From positions 868,001 through 932,000 of the forward strand of contig OZ025820.1 of NCBI GenBank assembly GCA_964019425.1: 64,000 nt of DNA. Reading direction: 5' to 3'. The notes beneath the pieces were generated by a model. The model was not told the DNA's origin and did not search any database. It saw nothing but the letters and a program-made list of their open reading frames with translations. A program made the position numbers and the translations under genes. Positions 10,076 through 19,454 of the stretch are shown here, piece by piece. This DNA comes from Flectonema sp. DT1601. Taxonomy: Eukaryota; Euglenozoa; Diplonemea; Diplonemida; Diplonemidae. Each line of letters starts with the position of its first letter. Positions within the stretch are counted from its first letter, which is position 1.

Positions 10076-11149
10076 ATGAGGGGCCCAGGGTTAATTATAG
10101 TAACCGGATGTACTTCTGGTATGGGACCAGTTATTTCACAAGAATTTCTTCTTCGAGGGAATTCTGTCCTTATAACTGGAAGGGGAGGAGAACCTGGAAT
10201 GAAAGTTCTTGATGAAGTACTTATGGATGTCACTAAGGAAGTAAAAAAACGAAGGGAAGAGTTTGAGGATAAAACTGGATTCTCTCCAGACGGAAGAATA
10301 CCTGAAAGACTTGATGGAATGACAATGCAAGTAGACATCTCAAATAGTAAAGATATTGATAGTCTCGCAACGTTTGTTAAGGAAAATAACTTTGACAGAG
10401 TCACTCTCATTAACAACGCAGCGGTTGGAGGAAAGACATGGAATCCGGAGACACTTAAGAATTGTATGGAGACAAACGTTTGGGGGACCATCAACCTATC
10501 TCAGAAAATGATAAAAGTAATGCCAAAGACATCGAGAATCTACCACGTTCTTTGTAGAGAAGCACGTCCAAGACCTCGAAGTGGAGTTCGAATACCAAAT
10601 GAACTACTTGATGAGTTGTACCACGTATCAACACCAAAGGAATTATCAAAGTTACTTCATAAAAGAACACAATACTTTGAACACCCGGAACTTCTTAAAA
10701 CCCCACACGCTCCGTACCTTTACAGCAAGATCTGTCAGTATGCTTATGCAAAGATGTCAGCCAAGACAGAAACCGATATCTACATAAACGGTATCTGTCC
10801 AGGACCAATGGGAACAAAGCTTTGTATGTACGATGATTGCTATCGGGATCCATTTGAAGCGACAGCTGTTTTCAATCAATCCATCAACTGGGATGACTTA
10901 GAAGGAAATCGAGCCTGTCGTGCTTACTGGAGGTATCATCAAAAATACCCAATTGGGTATTTATTTTCTACTGAAGGACTGATGCCAATGGCTGACCACT
11001 GCAATCCTGAAGCCCCCTCAAACAGAAAAGTCCACTCGGAGAAAAGAATTTTTGTAGAGAACCCAGAACAGAATTGGAGACATCAAAATGCTCCGTCGGG
11101 AATAGATAAATTTACCAATTACGTAAAATCATTTTTATCGAAATCATAA
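10076..11149 (+). CDS. Short-chain dehydrogenase/reductase, carbonyl-reductase-like
   Basis: 357 residues, starting at the ATG shortly after a TTTCTCAG acceptor. It is a Rossmann-fold NAD(P)H oxidoreductase of the SDR family. The cofactor motif TGCTSGMG is at residues 10-17, NNAA at 113-116, the catalytic pair Y214-x-x-x-K218 in YLYSK, and the CPGPMGTKL segment after it. The long insert between the NVSS position and the YxxxK motif resembles animal carbonyl reductase (CBR1). Oddly, the strand that normally ends NVSS reads SRIYHVLC, so the usual catalytic serine is absent. It may act on an unusual substrate, use another residue, or be poorly active. Confidence 0.82.
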   Translation: MRGPGLIIVTGCTSGMGPVISQEFLLRGNSVLITGRGGEPGMKVLDEVLMDVTKEVKKRREEFEDKTGFSPDGRIPERLDGMTMQVDISNSKDIDSLATFVKENNFDRVTLINNAAVGGKTWNPETLKNCMETNVWGTINLSQKMIKVMPKTSRIYHVLCREARPRPRSGVRIPNELLDELYHVSTPKELSKLLHKRTQYFEHPELLKTPHAPYLYSKICQYAYAKMSAKTETDIYINGICPGPMGTKLCMYDDCYRDPFEATAVFNQSINWDDLEGNRACRAYWRYHQKYPIGYLFSTEGLMPMADHCNPEAPSNRKVHSEKRIFVENPEQNWRHQNAPSGIDKFTNYVKSFLSKS

Positions 11150-11346
11150 TGAAAGTGGAAACTGTACGAGTTCCCCTGCTGCAAGTCAATTAGTACACTT
11201 CAATACTTTTCATTTACTACTTGTATCTGTTCCCTTCAGTCACTGCTTGACAAGGGTTCCTTTAAGATGATATCTTTCTTAGTTCTACGAGGAAAACTTA
11301 TTATTGTACTCTTCACTCATTCACTCATCACTCACCAGGCTATTAA

Positions 11347-13251
11347 ATGGACGGCGATGACTTCGCAGGACGAACTGTCGAACTTGAGAATGAAGTCCAA
11401 AAGCTAAAGGTAGAGAACACAAAGCTGAAGGAGGAACTCGCAGAAGTAAAGAAGGAATCACCACAAGAAGAAGGTGACAAAGCAACAAAAGAAGAAAAGA
11501 ACGAAGATCTACCTGCGAGTCCGGAAAAGGAAACTACTGTCAATGAACCAGAAGAGCCAGACAGTCCTCCACCACCACCAGAACCGTCTCCAGAGAAACA
11601 TCCTTCCTCAACCTCAAGTAAGAAAAGTGGATCACCTCCAGTACCAATACAGCAAACTGTTGAAGATGAAGTCTTGGCTATTCTTAATCCTGAAGTTGAG
11701 CCAGAGCCTGAAGTCCCTCCATATTCATCACCTCCACCTGCAGCAGCATATCGTGATATTGTTTCTCCAATGCCTCCAACACCAGTGTTGATACCACCAC
11801 CTCCGATGAGACTATCAGAACATCACAAAGACATCATCTCTATGTCACTTACTGCATTCAATGATAGATTACTACTACGTCAGAAAATGGAGGTTTGGGT
11901 TGCATTTGTCGTACAGAGACAGCAACTGCGGACGAAATGGAATTCCAATATGCGTGGGGCTGTACTCGTTCATCAATTCACTGGTAAACTCCTTCAATGG
12001 AGAGCATACCACACTTGGAGGCTTTGGTTTACAATGCGAAGGAGAAATCCACAAGCATTTGGTATGGTGCCGAGAGCCTTGATTTATGATCCAGCTGAGC
12101 CAGAAGTAGGAGACATAGAAACGATAAAGGAACGCATCACTTATCATAATAATGAAATAAATGAACTCTCAAACACTCTAAGACGACATGGAGAAGTTGC
12201 AGAACTTCTTAAAATCGCGTTAAAGAAAAGACTTGATGATGAAGTGGCCAGACTTCAACATCAGACGGCAAATATTCTTCACGATAAGCATCTGTGGGGT
12301 ACTGAACCAGAGATTATATCACACCCAGTAATTGAGTACCACGATCCAATGCAAGAACAGCAACAACAACACCAATTTGTTATAACTGATAATATTACAT
12401 CACATCCTGTTCCGACAGATCCACTGGCAGTTGCTATATCTCCAGATCCGCTCCCTCAGTCACTTGGAACTCCTATTTCTGATATGTTCTCAGTACCATT
12501 CCGTGGTTATATTTCAAAGGGTTCTGACTCCTGTCCACCACGTTGGCTTACAATTGAAGAAGCTCGCATTCAGGCACTACGAGACCCTTTGTGTGAAGGA
12601 ATTACTTATAATGTTCGTCAGTCAGCACCAGGAGGTCGCTTTCTCATATATTTCAAACAAAAGAATGACGTTCATGTTGGAAGTTCTGGTTGGTGCAGCT
12701 ACACTCGCGATAATAATACTGTTGGAACAGGTGCTGCGAAAGTTATTGAGGAACCGGTTGAAATTCAGTCACCGACAACAGCATTTGGAAGTCAAGTTAT
12801 CGTTCAAACCCTCAGCAGTAATAATGTTCCAATTAGAAATACTACACCTACAGTAGCCAATCCTATTACGAGTCACTCTCTTGATAATTACGAAACTGTC
12901 ACTCCGATTTTAACGTCAGGTTCACCTGGACACACACGTTCTCCTCAAAAACTCAACGACCCTTGTACGGTACTAAAAAGGTTGAATCTTGATCCATTCC
13001 AGAGAAGGAGACTAATAAACTTTTATCAAGGCTACAATCCTTCAAAACTACCATCAGTGATTCACACTCTTCATGAGTTTTGCGGTCATGAAGACGCTTT
13101 GTTTAGGGCTCTCTGTGAGCAATATGGTCCAGAACCACCTCTTGTTGATCCTGTACTGCCTCAGGGATGGAGATTAACTGAATCTTCGAAAGGAGATTTA
13201 TTTTATAAACATATTAGTGGTAGGAAACAATGGCAGTCTCCGGAACCATAG
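11347..13251 (+). CDS. Coiled-coil, proline-rich protein with a C-terminal WW domain
   Basis: 634 residues; the ATG follows CTCACCAG by a few bases. Order of parts: a charged coiled coil (about 8-45), a long Pro/Ser/Glu-rich linker (50-160), a Trp- and basic-rich helical stretch (about 178-245, including KLLQWRAYHTWRLWF), a second helical segment (260-330), a middle region of unknown fold, then a conserved block (about 545-590) reading FYQGYNPSKLPSV followed later by ALCEQYGPEPP. The last 30 residues form a WW domain: LPQGWRL, YKHISG, QWQSPEP. I recall the YNP-KLP/KYGPEP block from trypanosomatid and other flagellate proteins; that is memory, not a search. WW domains bind proline-rich ligands. 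Cytoskeletal or scaffold role is a guess. Confidence 0.7.
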   Translation: MDGDDFAGRTVELENEVQKLKVENTKLKEELAEVKKESPQEEGDKATKEEKNEDLPASPEKETTVNEPEEPDSPPPPPEPSPEKHPSSTSSKKSGSPPVPIQQTVEDEVLAILNPEVEPEPEVPPYSSPPPAAAYRDIVSPMPPTPVLIPPPPMRLSEHHKDIISMSLTAFNDRLLLRQKMEVWVAFVVQRQQLRTKWNSNMRGAVLVHQFTGKLLQWRAYHTWRLWFTMRRRNPQAFGMVPRALIYDPAEPEVGDIETIKERITYHNNEINELSNTLRRHGEVAELLKIALKKRLDDEVARLQHQTANILHDKHLWGTEPEIISHPVIEYHDPMQEQQQQHQFVITDNITSHPVPTDPLAVAISPDPLPQSLGTPISDMFSVPFRGYISKGSDSCPPRWLTIEEARIQALRDPLCEGITYNVRQSAPGGRFLIYFKQKNDVHVGSSGWCSYTRDNNTVGTGAAKVIEEPVEIQSPTTAFGSQVIVQTLSSNNVPIRNTTPTVANPITSHSLDNYETVTPILTSGSPGHTRSPQKLNDPCTVLKRLNLDPFQRRRLINFYQGYNPSKLPSVIHTLHEFCGHEDALFRALCEQYGPEPPLVDPVLPQGWRLTESSKGDLFYKHISGRKQWQSPEP

Positions 13252-13562
13252 GATTTCCCCCCCAGAATGATTTTATTTGTTTTTTTAGATTTGAAAAAAA
13301 AAAAAAAAAGAAAAAAGAAACACGGCTGCATTTGAGTGTGTTTGTTGTTTGTCTTGATTGATTGTTGTGTGTAGTTTTTTTTCCAGTTTCTGTTTCCCAT
13401 GTTTACCCATGTTTTCTTTTTGTATTAACAACCCGAAGGTATTAGTTTTTTTTGATTGGAATATGAATTCAGTTTGTAGCAACCCTACCTTCCTGAATCT
13501 AATGAAAAAACATTTAGTGATGGTTAAAATTATTACAACGTTACCTTACTTCTCTTATAGGC
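13252..13562. other. Spacer
   Basis: A poly-A run near 13294-13309 and T-rich sequence; no supported gene. It ends in CTTCTCTTATAG, a clear acceptor two bases before an ATG. Confidence 0.6.
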
Positions 13563-14085
13563 ATGCAGTTCTCAGCTATGTTTGGGGTCTTATTTTTTGC
13601 CACGTGTAAGATCTCAATTTACCTTAAATAATATTAGTCAGAATTTCAACACAACTATGCATCTCTCTTCGTGGGCTTGTTGGGGGATTTTATTTGCATC
13701 GATATCTCTGGAACTCTGTGGGACTTTTTGTATGAAACTATCGGGAGGTTATAATGAATGGCTTCCTTCAGTGCTGATGTTCATATTCTATATTGCATGT
13801 CTTTCACTGATGCCGTTTGCGTTGTCTCAGATCGAACTATCCGTTGCATATGCTATTTGGTCTGGGGTTGGTACAGCTGCCAGTACCGTAGTGGGAATTG
13901 TTTATTTCAAAGAATCAGTCAGTGTTGCTAAAATTATTTCTGTGGTTGCGATTGTTGGAGCTGTTGTTGCTTTGAAATTTACAGAACCCAGCGATAGCTC
14001 TGATTCGAGTTCCGACAGCAATTCAGTTGTCTCTTCTGTTGTGAGTGACATCGTGAGTCCTCACACTGCCATACTAAATCCATAA
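13563..14085 (+). CDS. Small multidrug resistance (SMR/EmrE-type) transporter
   Basis: Proposed exon 1 13563-13579 begins right after TTATAG; intron 13580-13637 starts GTTTGG and ends ATTAG; exon 2 13638-14085. This gives 154 residues. An alternative is an intronless start at ATG 13657 (142 residues). The core matches bacterial SMR proton-coupled exporters: four hydrophobic helices, the membrane-embedded glutamate in ISLELCGTF (equivalent of EmrE Glu14), FCMKLSGGYNEWLPS and the highly conserved AYAIWSGVGTA. A Ser/Asp-rich tail of about 35 residues is added at the C-terminus. SMR proteins are typical of bacteria and rare in eukaryotes, so an origin by transfer is likely; the introns and base composition show it is a resident nuclear gene. 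Confidence 0.82.
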
Positions 14086-15013
14086 AACATTAATTCTAAA
14101 GCCTCTTTCGCTGCTTTGAGTCACCACTTTCTTTTTTGTTGGTTTGATACTCACAAGCCGATAGGTCTAAGAAACTCAAATTTCCCTCTCAAAGAAAAGA
14201 AAAAAGTATCAATTTATGTTCTTCCTTTAATTTATATTTCTGCAATGTGGAATAATAATCAATTATCAATTCTCTACTTATAATGATATCGTGTCATCAT
14301 GACTCCTCTGCTTTTGAATCGCCCAAATGTGCTGAAATTCAAAGTAACTGAGGAACGCTATTTCTGTATAAAACTGCTTTTTTTTTCGTCTTTTTTCTTT
14401 TCTTTTCTTCTTGTGTCTACACAACAACAGGTTACTATACTGCAGCAAGTAAAAGCTGCTTTATAGTAAGCCGTGTCATATCGTTTCGGAAGATTTAAGG
14501 GAAATCTTGTGTTGTAATTTGTATGCGATTGGCTGTCTTTCTTTATGTGAGTACATGGAGTATATTAGACATTTCAAAAGCATCGTGTCCATGTGTGCGA
14601 GGAAATATATTCCCATGTATGCGTGTGGCCTATCAGTTTAAGTTTTTTTTTAAATTTTTTTCAAAAATTGAAATTCAAAAATACTTTTTTAATTCGCTAG
14701 ACTTCAGCGACTGGAGTGCCTAAACTCTGTTTTTTTTTTTTTTTTTTTGTTTTTTTTGCACTGATGAAGTCGGAAGAGGAAACTATTCAGATAATGAGCT
14801 TTATTTATTATGTCAAATGTCGTCTATTTTCCCCGTGCGCCAGTAATACTGTCTGCGATCAACAAGAAGGCTTTATCTGAATGATTTTTTCCTCATTCCG
14901 TTTTCTATTGCAGCGAAACTAATCATTTCAGTTTATGAATGAGGACAATCGTATTGCATTATACATAACAATTCCATTTTTTTAATAAAAATCTTTTTTT
15001 TTTTTTCAGAAAT
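14086..15013. other. Spacer
   Basis: No supported gene. There is a T run at about 14730-14757 and a small hairpin (GCAGC/GCTGC, about 14443-14460). The final bases are a T run and TTTTTTTCAG four bases before the MCM start. Confidence 0.6.
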
Positions 15014-17129
15014 ATGGCTGAACACGATCTGTGGAAGAAACTAACGCCAGAGTTGCTTACAGAAGACATAATTGTAATAATTGAAGAATGTATTAACTGC
15101 CTACGTGGTGTCGATGAGTCTGGTTTGTTTTCCTTCAATGCCTTGAGTGAGAATCTACAAAATAAAATGATCAGAGATCCTGACATCTTCTTATGTTGTA
15201 TTGAGGTGTCAATGTATCGATTTCTTAGGATATCAATTGGAGAAGAGTTCTTATGGCAGCCTTTGGTTGGGGGAAGACCACAACCAGAATCGGTACCCGA
15301 CTCAACGAAAACGATAAATTTAATTGAAAATCATCAACTGGTTTGCTTCACCGCAACTATCACTTGGATTGAGGAACCGACGACGATAACAACAGAGATT
15401 TTAAACCAATGCAGACATTGTAGACTAACCACACGTGAGATCTTATGGAAGGGATCGATAACAACTAAACCCACTTGCCCAGACTGTGGAATGGGAGAAT
15501 GGGAAACTGTAACAACGATAATTAATATTTCAAGAAATATTGGAGTCAGACTACATTCGGAGTACACAAATGACATTCCTAGTTTCGTAACAATTTCAAT
15601 TATCGGAAATAACTTTCCAAAGGAGCAGCTTTCACTTGGATCTGATATTCGAATGGTTGGCATCAAGAGACCATCTCGACAGCTGATATCAATCAATTGT
15701 GTTAGTTGGTTAACAATAAATCATTCTTGTGGTATATTTGACGTACCTTCTCCTGATCGATATGAGTCAATCAGAAGATACGCAATTTCAAATAAAGAAA
15801 TCCTTCTCTCAATACTCGTCAACTCCATCGCCCCAGAAGTTGTCGGTTGCGAATTACAAAAACTTTGCATTTTATTATCGCTCGTGAAACCACCAGCAGT
15901 TGCGAATGGAGGAACTTCATACAATTCAGGTTTGTGTTACTTTTTGTATTCCAATTATAGTTAGCGTTAAATAGTAATATAAAAATAACAACAATGCAAA
16001 AGGTATTAACTTACTATTAGTCGGAGACAAGAGCGTTGGGAAGTCAAAACTAATTCGAAGCATAGCAACCCTTCGTAATAAAGTTTCATTCACAGAAGGT
16101 ACCGCATTGAAAAAGTACAGCTGCTTACAACACAAAGAAAGTAAGAAACGAATAAGTAATGGTGTGTTGAATGATGGAAGGAATGGGTTTATTGTCGTTG
16201 ATGATATAAACAGTGCTGTTGGTAATGCTCAAAAACTGATATCAGAAGAGGTGGAATCAGCAGAGTCTGATGTTTGTATCATTGCAACAGCATCTCCAGT
16301 TAGTCAAGTCTACAACAATACCAAGAGTTTGCGTGATAATAATATAAACATCTCTCCGAGACTTCTTCGATGTTTTGATATAACGTTACTAATGCTGGAC
16401 AATAGAGAATCTCAGATGGAAACCAACCTTGTAGATCTCTTAATGGATATGTACACTGTTGGTAAGATTATTAAGACAGAAAGTAACATGTCTCAAGTTT
16501 CGGCTAATTTTTCACAAGCAGGTGATCCTCGAGTTCCCTTAAGTAGTCGTCTTCGTTTAGAAGACGTCAGATCATTCGATTCAATCCCAATACCTCTACT
16601 TCGTCAAATGATTACTGTCGCTGAACTGAATACAGGAACACCATCTTTACCGGATGAGTTGCGGACTTTAATTGTTAGATTTTGTAAAAGACTTAACGAC
16701 AATAAAACAACTTCTTCTGAACCCATCACTGCAAAATACACCTCCATGATTGTTAAACTCTGCATAGCACGTTCGCGTCTTGACTTAATCCCGTTCGATA
16801 CAATTCAAAAACATCACGTGACTGACATTCTCAGCATGCTGTTGGAAATTAGATCACAATTTCATATTCCTGAAGTGTTCTCTTCTTCTATGACGGAAGC
16901 TCCTGCGGGTAACGTGAAGGCTTCTCATCAACTACTCAAAGCTCTTCGTGTTTATTGTAACAAATACAATAAAGATATGTTAACAATGGAGGATATGAAA
17001 GCAGCTTGTCTTGCTTCGCATATCCACTCAGATACGATCTCTGCAGGGCTGAGGAGGCTAAATGACGAGGGAATCGTTATTAAGACTGCCTCTGGTAGCT
17101 ATCGATTTGTGAGATACGACGGAGTCTGA
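15014..17129 (+). CDS. Divergent MCM-family helicase (MCM8/9-like or other), one intron
   Basis: Exon 1 15014-15929, intron 15930-16002 (GTTTGT...AAAAG), exon 2 16003-17129; 680 residues. MCM proteins are AAA+ helicases that unwind DNA in replication or recombination. The N-terminal OB region has a C4 zinc ribbon (CRHC ... CPDC, about 132-157). Walker A reads GDKSVGKS (313-320) after GINLLLV; Walker B reads FIVVDDIN (368-375), where the usual DE is DD. Sensor 1 is ATASPVSQVYN and the arginine-finger segment is ISPRLLRCFDITLLMLD. A winged-helix-like tail ends the protein. The unusual Walker A and B place it outside canonical MCM2-7. Which paralog it is remains open. The start follows a TTTTTTCAG acceptor directly. 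Confidence 0.82.
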
Positions 17130-17397
17130 AAGTGAAAGTAATCTGAACCCCCTCTCCACTTAGTTGAAGTGCTTTCGCACTAATCTCTCATAATTATATT
17201 GTCGATCGTTAACCTTCTTCTTGACTCGAGTGAATATTTTGTATTATTTTGTGATTTACGTTTACATTTCTTTTTTTTTCTTCCACAGTTATACAAGCTG
17301 CTCAACATGGAGGCTGCGAATGTGTTTCGTGGAAAGGTACTTCAATGAAGCAAACAAAAGTAATCTTTTCCTCCTTCTCAGGAACATAGTTTTAACA

Positions 17398-17649
17398 ATG
17401 CAGCCCCGTGTTCGTACTTTATACAAGACGCTAACTCATTTAGTGGAAAATCATCCCACAATTGATCCTGTTACAGCGAGGGGTAAGCTAAAACAGCATT
17501 TTTTAAAGAATGCTGAAATTGATATCGGCAGTGATGATTACAAGAAATGTCTGGCATACGGAAGATATATGGAAAAAGAATTGGAATCACTCATTCATTT
17601 ACATAAGTATAGAACAATGAAGAAAAGGTATTCACCTCCTGAGGACTGA
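17398..17649 (+). CDS. ETFRF1: LYR-motif protein, electron transfer flavoprotein regulatory factor 1
   Basis: 83 residues from ATG 17398, after a CCTTCTCAG acceptor. It belongs to the mitochondrial LYRM family, and the C-terminal half KELESLIHLHKYRTMKKRY aligns almost residue for residue with human ETFRF1/LYRM5 (KELEALYFLRKYRAMKQRY, from memory). The LYR-type start VRTLYKTL and the internal LKQHFLKNAEID also fit. ETFRF1 binds electron transfer flavoprotein and displaces its flavin. The length equals the family's. A second upstream acceptor (TTCTTCCACAG, about 17289) is followed by another ATG in a different frame, so the 5' end could vary. Confidence 0.85.
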   Translation: MQPRVRTLYKTLTHLVENHPTIDPVTARGKLKQHFLKNAEIDIGSDDYKKCLAYGRYMEKELESLIHLHKYRTMKKRYSPPED

Positions 17650-17829
17650 GAGTACAGTTCTTCAACGTTTGTCTCTCATAAAACAGAATGAGCAATCTTA
17701 GGGAACTCAATACTTTATTTGTACGAGCTGAGGGGATATCTTGTCTTGTCTTTAATTCTCAGATGCGTTGTTATCGGTTGTTTGCTACAATATAGTAACA
17801 TTCCAAAATCACTTCTCTCCCTTCCAGAA

Positions 17830-18870
17830 ATGCTCAGATTCGGAAGATCCCTTTTTACAGCTTCTCGCAACATGTCATTCTCAAGAGTGCTGGTTCACGA
17901 ACACGGAGGTGCTGATAAGTTGACATTTTGCAAGGAAGGAAATGTCGAAGAAATGATGAAGAGTGCCGTAGGAAGTGAAGTGATCGTAAAGAGTAGCTTT
18001 GCAGGATTGAACTACATCGACACATATTTCAGAACTGGTTTATACCCAGCAACACTTCCATTTACTGTTGGACAAGAAGGAGCAGGAGAAGTCGTAGCTG
18101 TTGGCCCTGATGGTGATAAAGACATGATCGGAAAGAAGGTCGGCTTTTGGGGAAGCAGAAGCGGTTCATACGCCGAGTACGTCCGCGTTGGTGCTGAGCA
18201 ACTTGCTGTAATCCCACCAACTGTAGAACTCCAAGTTGCTGCGGCTTCTATGCTTCAAGGACTCACTAGTCATTACTTGTGTAATAGTAGTTATCAAGTT
18301 AAAAAGGGGGATTGGGTTTTGATCCACGCTGCTGCTGGAGGATGTGGACTTCTACTAAGTCAGATGTGTAAGAATGCTGGCGCTACAGTAATTGGAACCT
18401 GTGGAACTGATGAGAAAGTGGCACTCGCTAAGAAGGTCGGTAAGTGCGACCACGTGATTAACTACACTGATGTGACTAACTTTGCTGAAGAAGTACGCAA
18501 GTTAGTACCTGAAGGAGTACACGCTGTGTTTGATGGTGTTGGTAAGTCTACTTATGAAGGAAGCATCGCATGCCTTAGAGTTCGCGGTACGATGGTATCA
18601 TTTGGAAATGCTTCAGGAGCAGTACCTCCTGTTGCTCCACTTTCTCTTGCCAAGGCGGGATCTCTGTTCCTTACCCGCCCAACTTTAAAAGATTTCATTT
18701 CCTGTCCAGAAGAACGTGCTCAGCGTACCTCAGACTTGTTCAAGTGGCTTGGAGACGGATCACTCGTACAAACTGTTAACAATATCATCCCTCTTGAGGA
18801 GGCTAGAAAGTCTCACGAGATCCTCGAAGGCAGACAGACCACTGGTAAGGTTATCTTAAAAATTGCATAA
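17830..18870 (+). CDS. NADPH:quinone oxidoreductase (zeta-crystallin family)
   Basis: 346 residues. ATG 17830 lies three bases after CTCTCCCTTCCAG; the in-frame extension upstream begins with TTG and is discarded. The N-terminus MLRFGRSLFTASRNMSFSR looks like a mitochondrial presequence. Medium-chain dehydrogenase/reductase fold: GroES-like half with AGLNYIDTYFRTGLYP and PFTVGQEGAGEVVAVG, then the NADPH-binding half with VLIHAAAGGCGLLLSQ. The absence of zinc-binding cysteines and histidines is as expected for QOR. The C-terminal HEILEGRQTTGKVIL is typical. It reduces quinones or alkenals with NADPH. Confidence 0.9.
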   Translation: MLRFGRSLFTASRNMSFSRVLVHEHGGADKLTFCKEGNVEEMMKSAVGSEVIVKSSFAGLNYIDTYFRTGLYPATLPFTVGQEGAGEVVAVGPDGDKDMIGKKVGFWGSRSGSYAEYVRVGAEQLAVIPPTVELQVAAASMLQGLTSHYLCNSSYQVKKGDWVLIHAAAGGCGLLLSQMCKNAGATVIGTCGTDEKVALAKKVGKCDHVINYTDVTNFAEEVRKLVPEGVHAVFDGVGKSTYEGSIACLRVRGTMVSFGNASGAVPPVAPLSLAKAGSLFLTRPTLKDFISCPEERAQRTSDLFKWLGDGSLVQTVNNIIPLEEARKSHEILEGRQTTGKVILKIA

Positions 18871-19454
18871 TCGTATCATCGTAAGAGGAAAAACGTGCGC
18901 ACTTTTTCTTTTTTTTCTTTCCCCACGTTGTTAGCTGAGGTTTGTTTTCCACAGCATCCATTAGGAAGCAGATGAAGACAAGCTCTTGGTGACAATAGTG
19001 TTTTAGGTTTATAATAATTATTCTTCAGCAAAAGTGTGCATCTTTGAAATATAGGCAAGGAGAGCTTTACACTCCCTGAAACTCTTATCTTGCCATGTTT
19101 TGTTTTTGTTTTTCGTGTGAATTTGTTTGCTGATGGTGACATACGATCGATGAATGGAACTGAGATTTAAGGAGAAAAAGAAAGTTTTTTTTTTTCTTCA
19201 CCCCCCAGTCAGAATGACCCATTCCTGTTTACAAAGTGTTGTATTATAACTAACTCTCCACAGGCCTAAGAGGGACAAGTAGTATAAGATTAAGGCCTGA
19301 AACTACGTATTCCACAGTGTATTATGGAACAGCAGAACAATCGTGTTTTTATAACTTTTCTTTTTTTATATTTTATTTAGTGCACTTTTTTATAATAAAC
19401 TCATATTCTAACTCTCCACAGCAATTAATAAAAAACAAAACCAACAAATCTAAA
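18871..19454. other. Spacer and leader upstream of OTU1
   Basis: Contains the second copy of the 52-nt repeat at 19299-19350, preceded by an AGGCCT...AGGCCT pair that can form a stem (about 19262-19298). Two CTCTCCACAG strings occur (about 19254-19263 and 19413-19422), the second being a plausible acceptor about 30 nt before the ATG. No ORF supported. Confidence 0.6.
19299..19350 (+). repeat. 52-nt dispersed repeat, copy 2 (possible small RNA)
   Basis: Starts GAAACTAC and ends in a T run; 44 of 52 positions equal the copy at 6688-6739, with no gaps. Outside this block the flanks do not align, so the boundaries are sharp. Confidence 0.7.
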
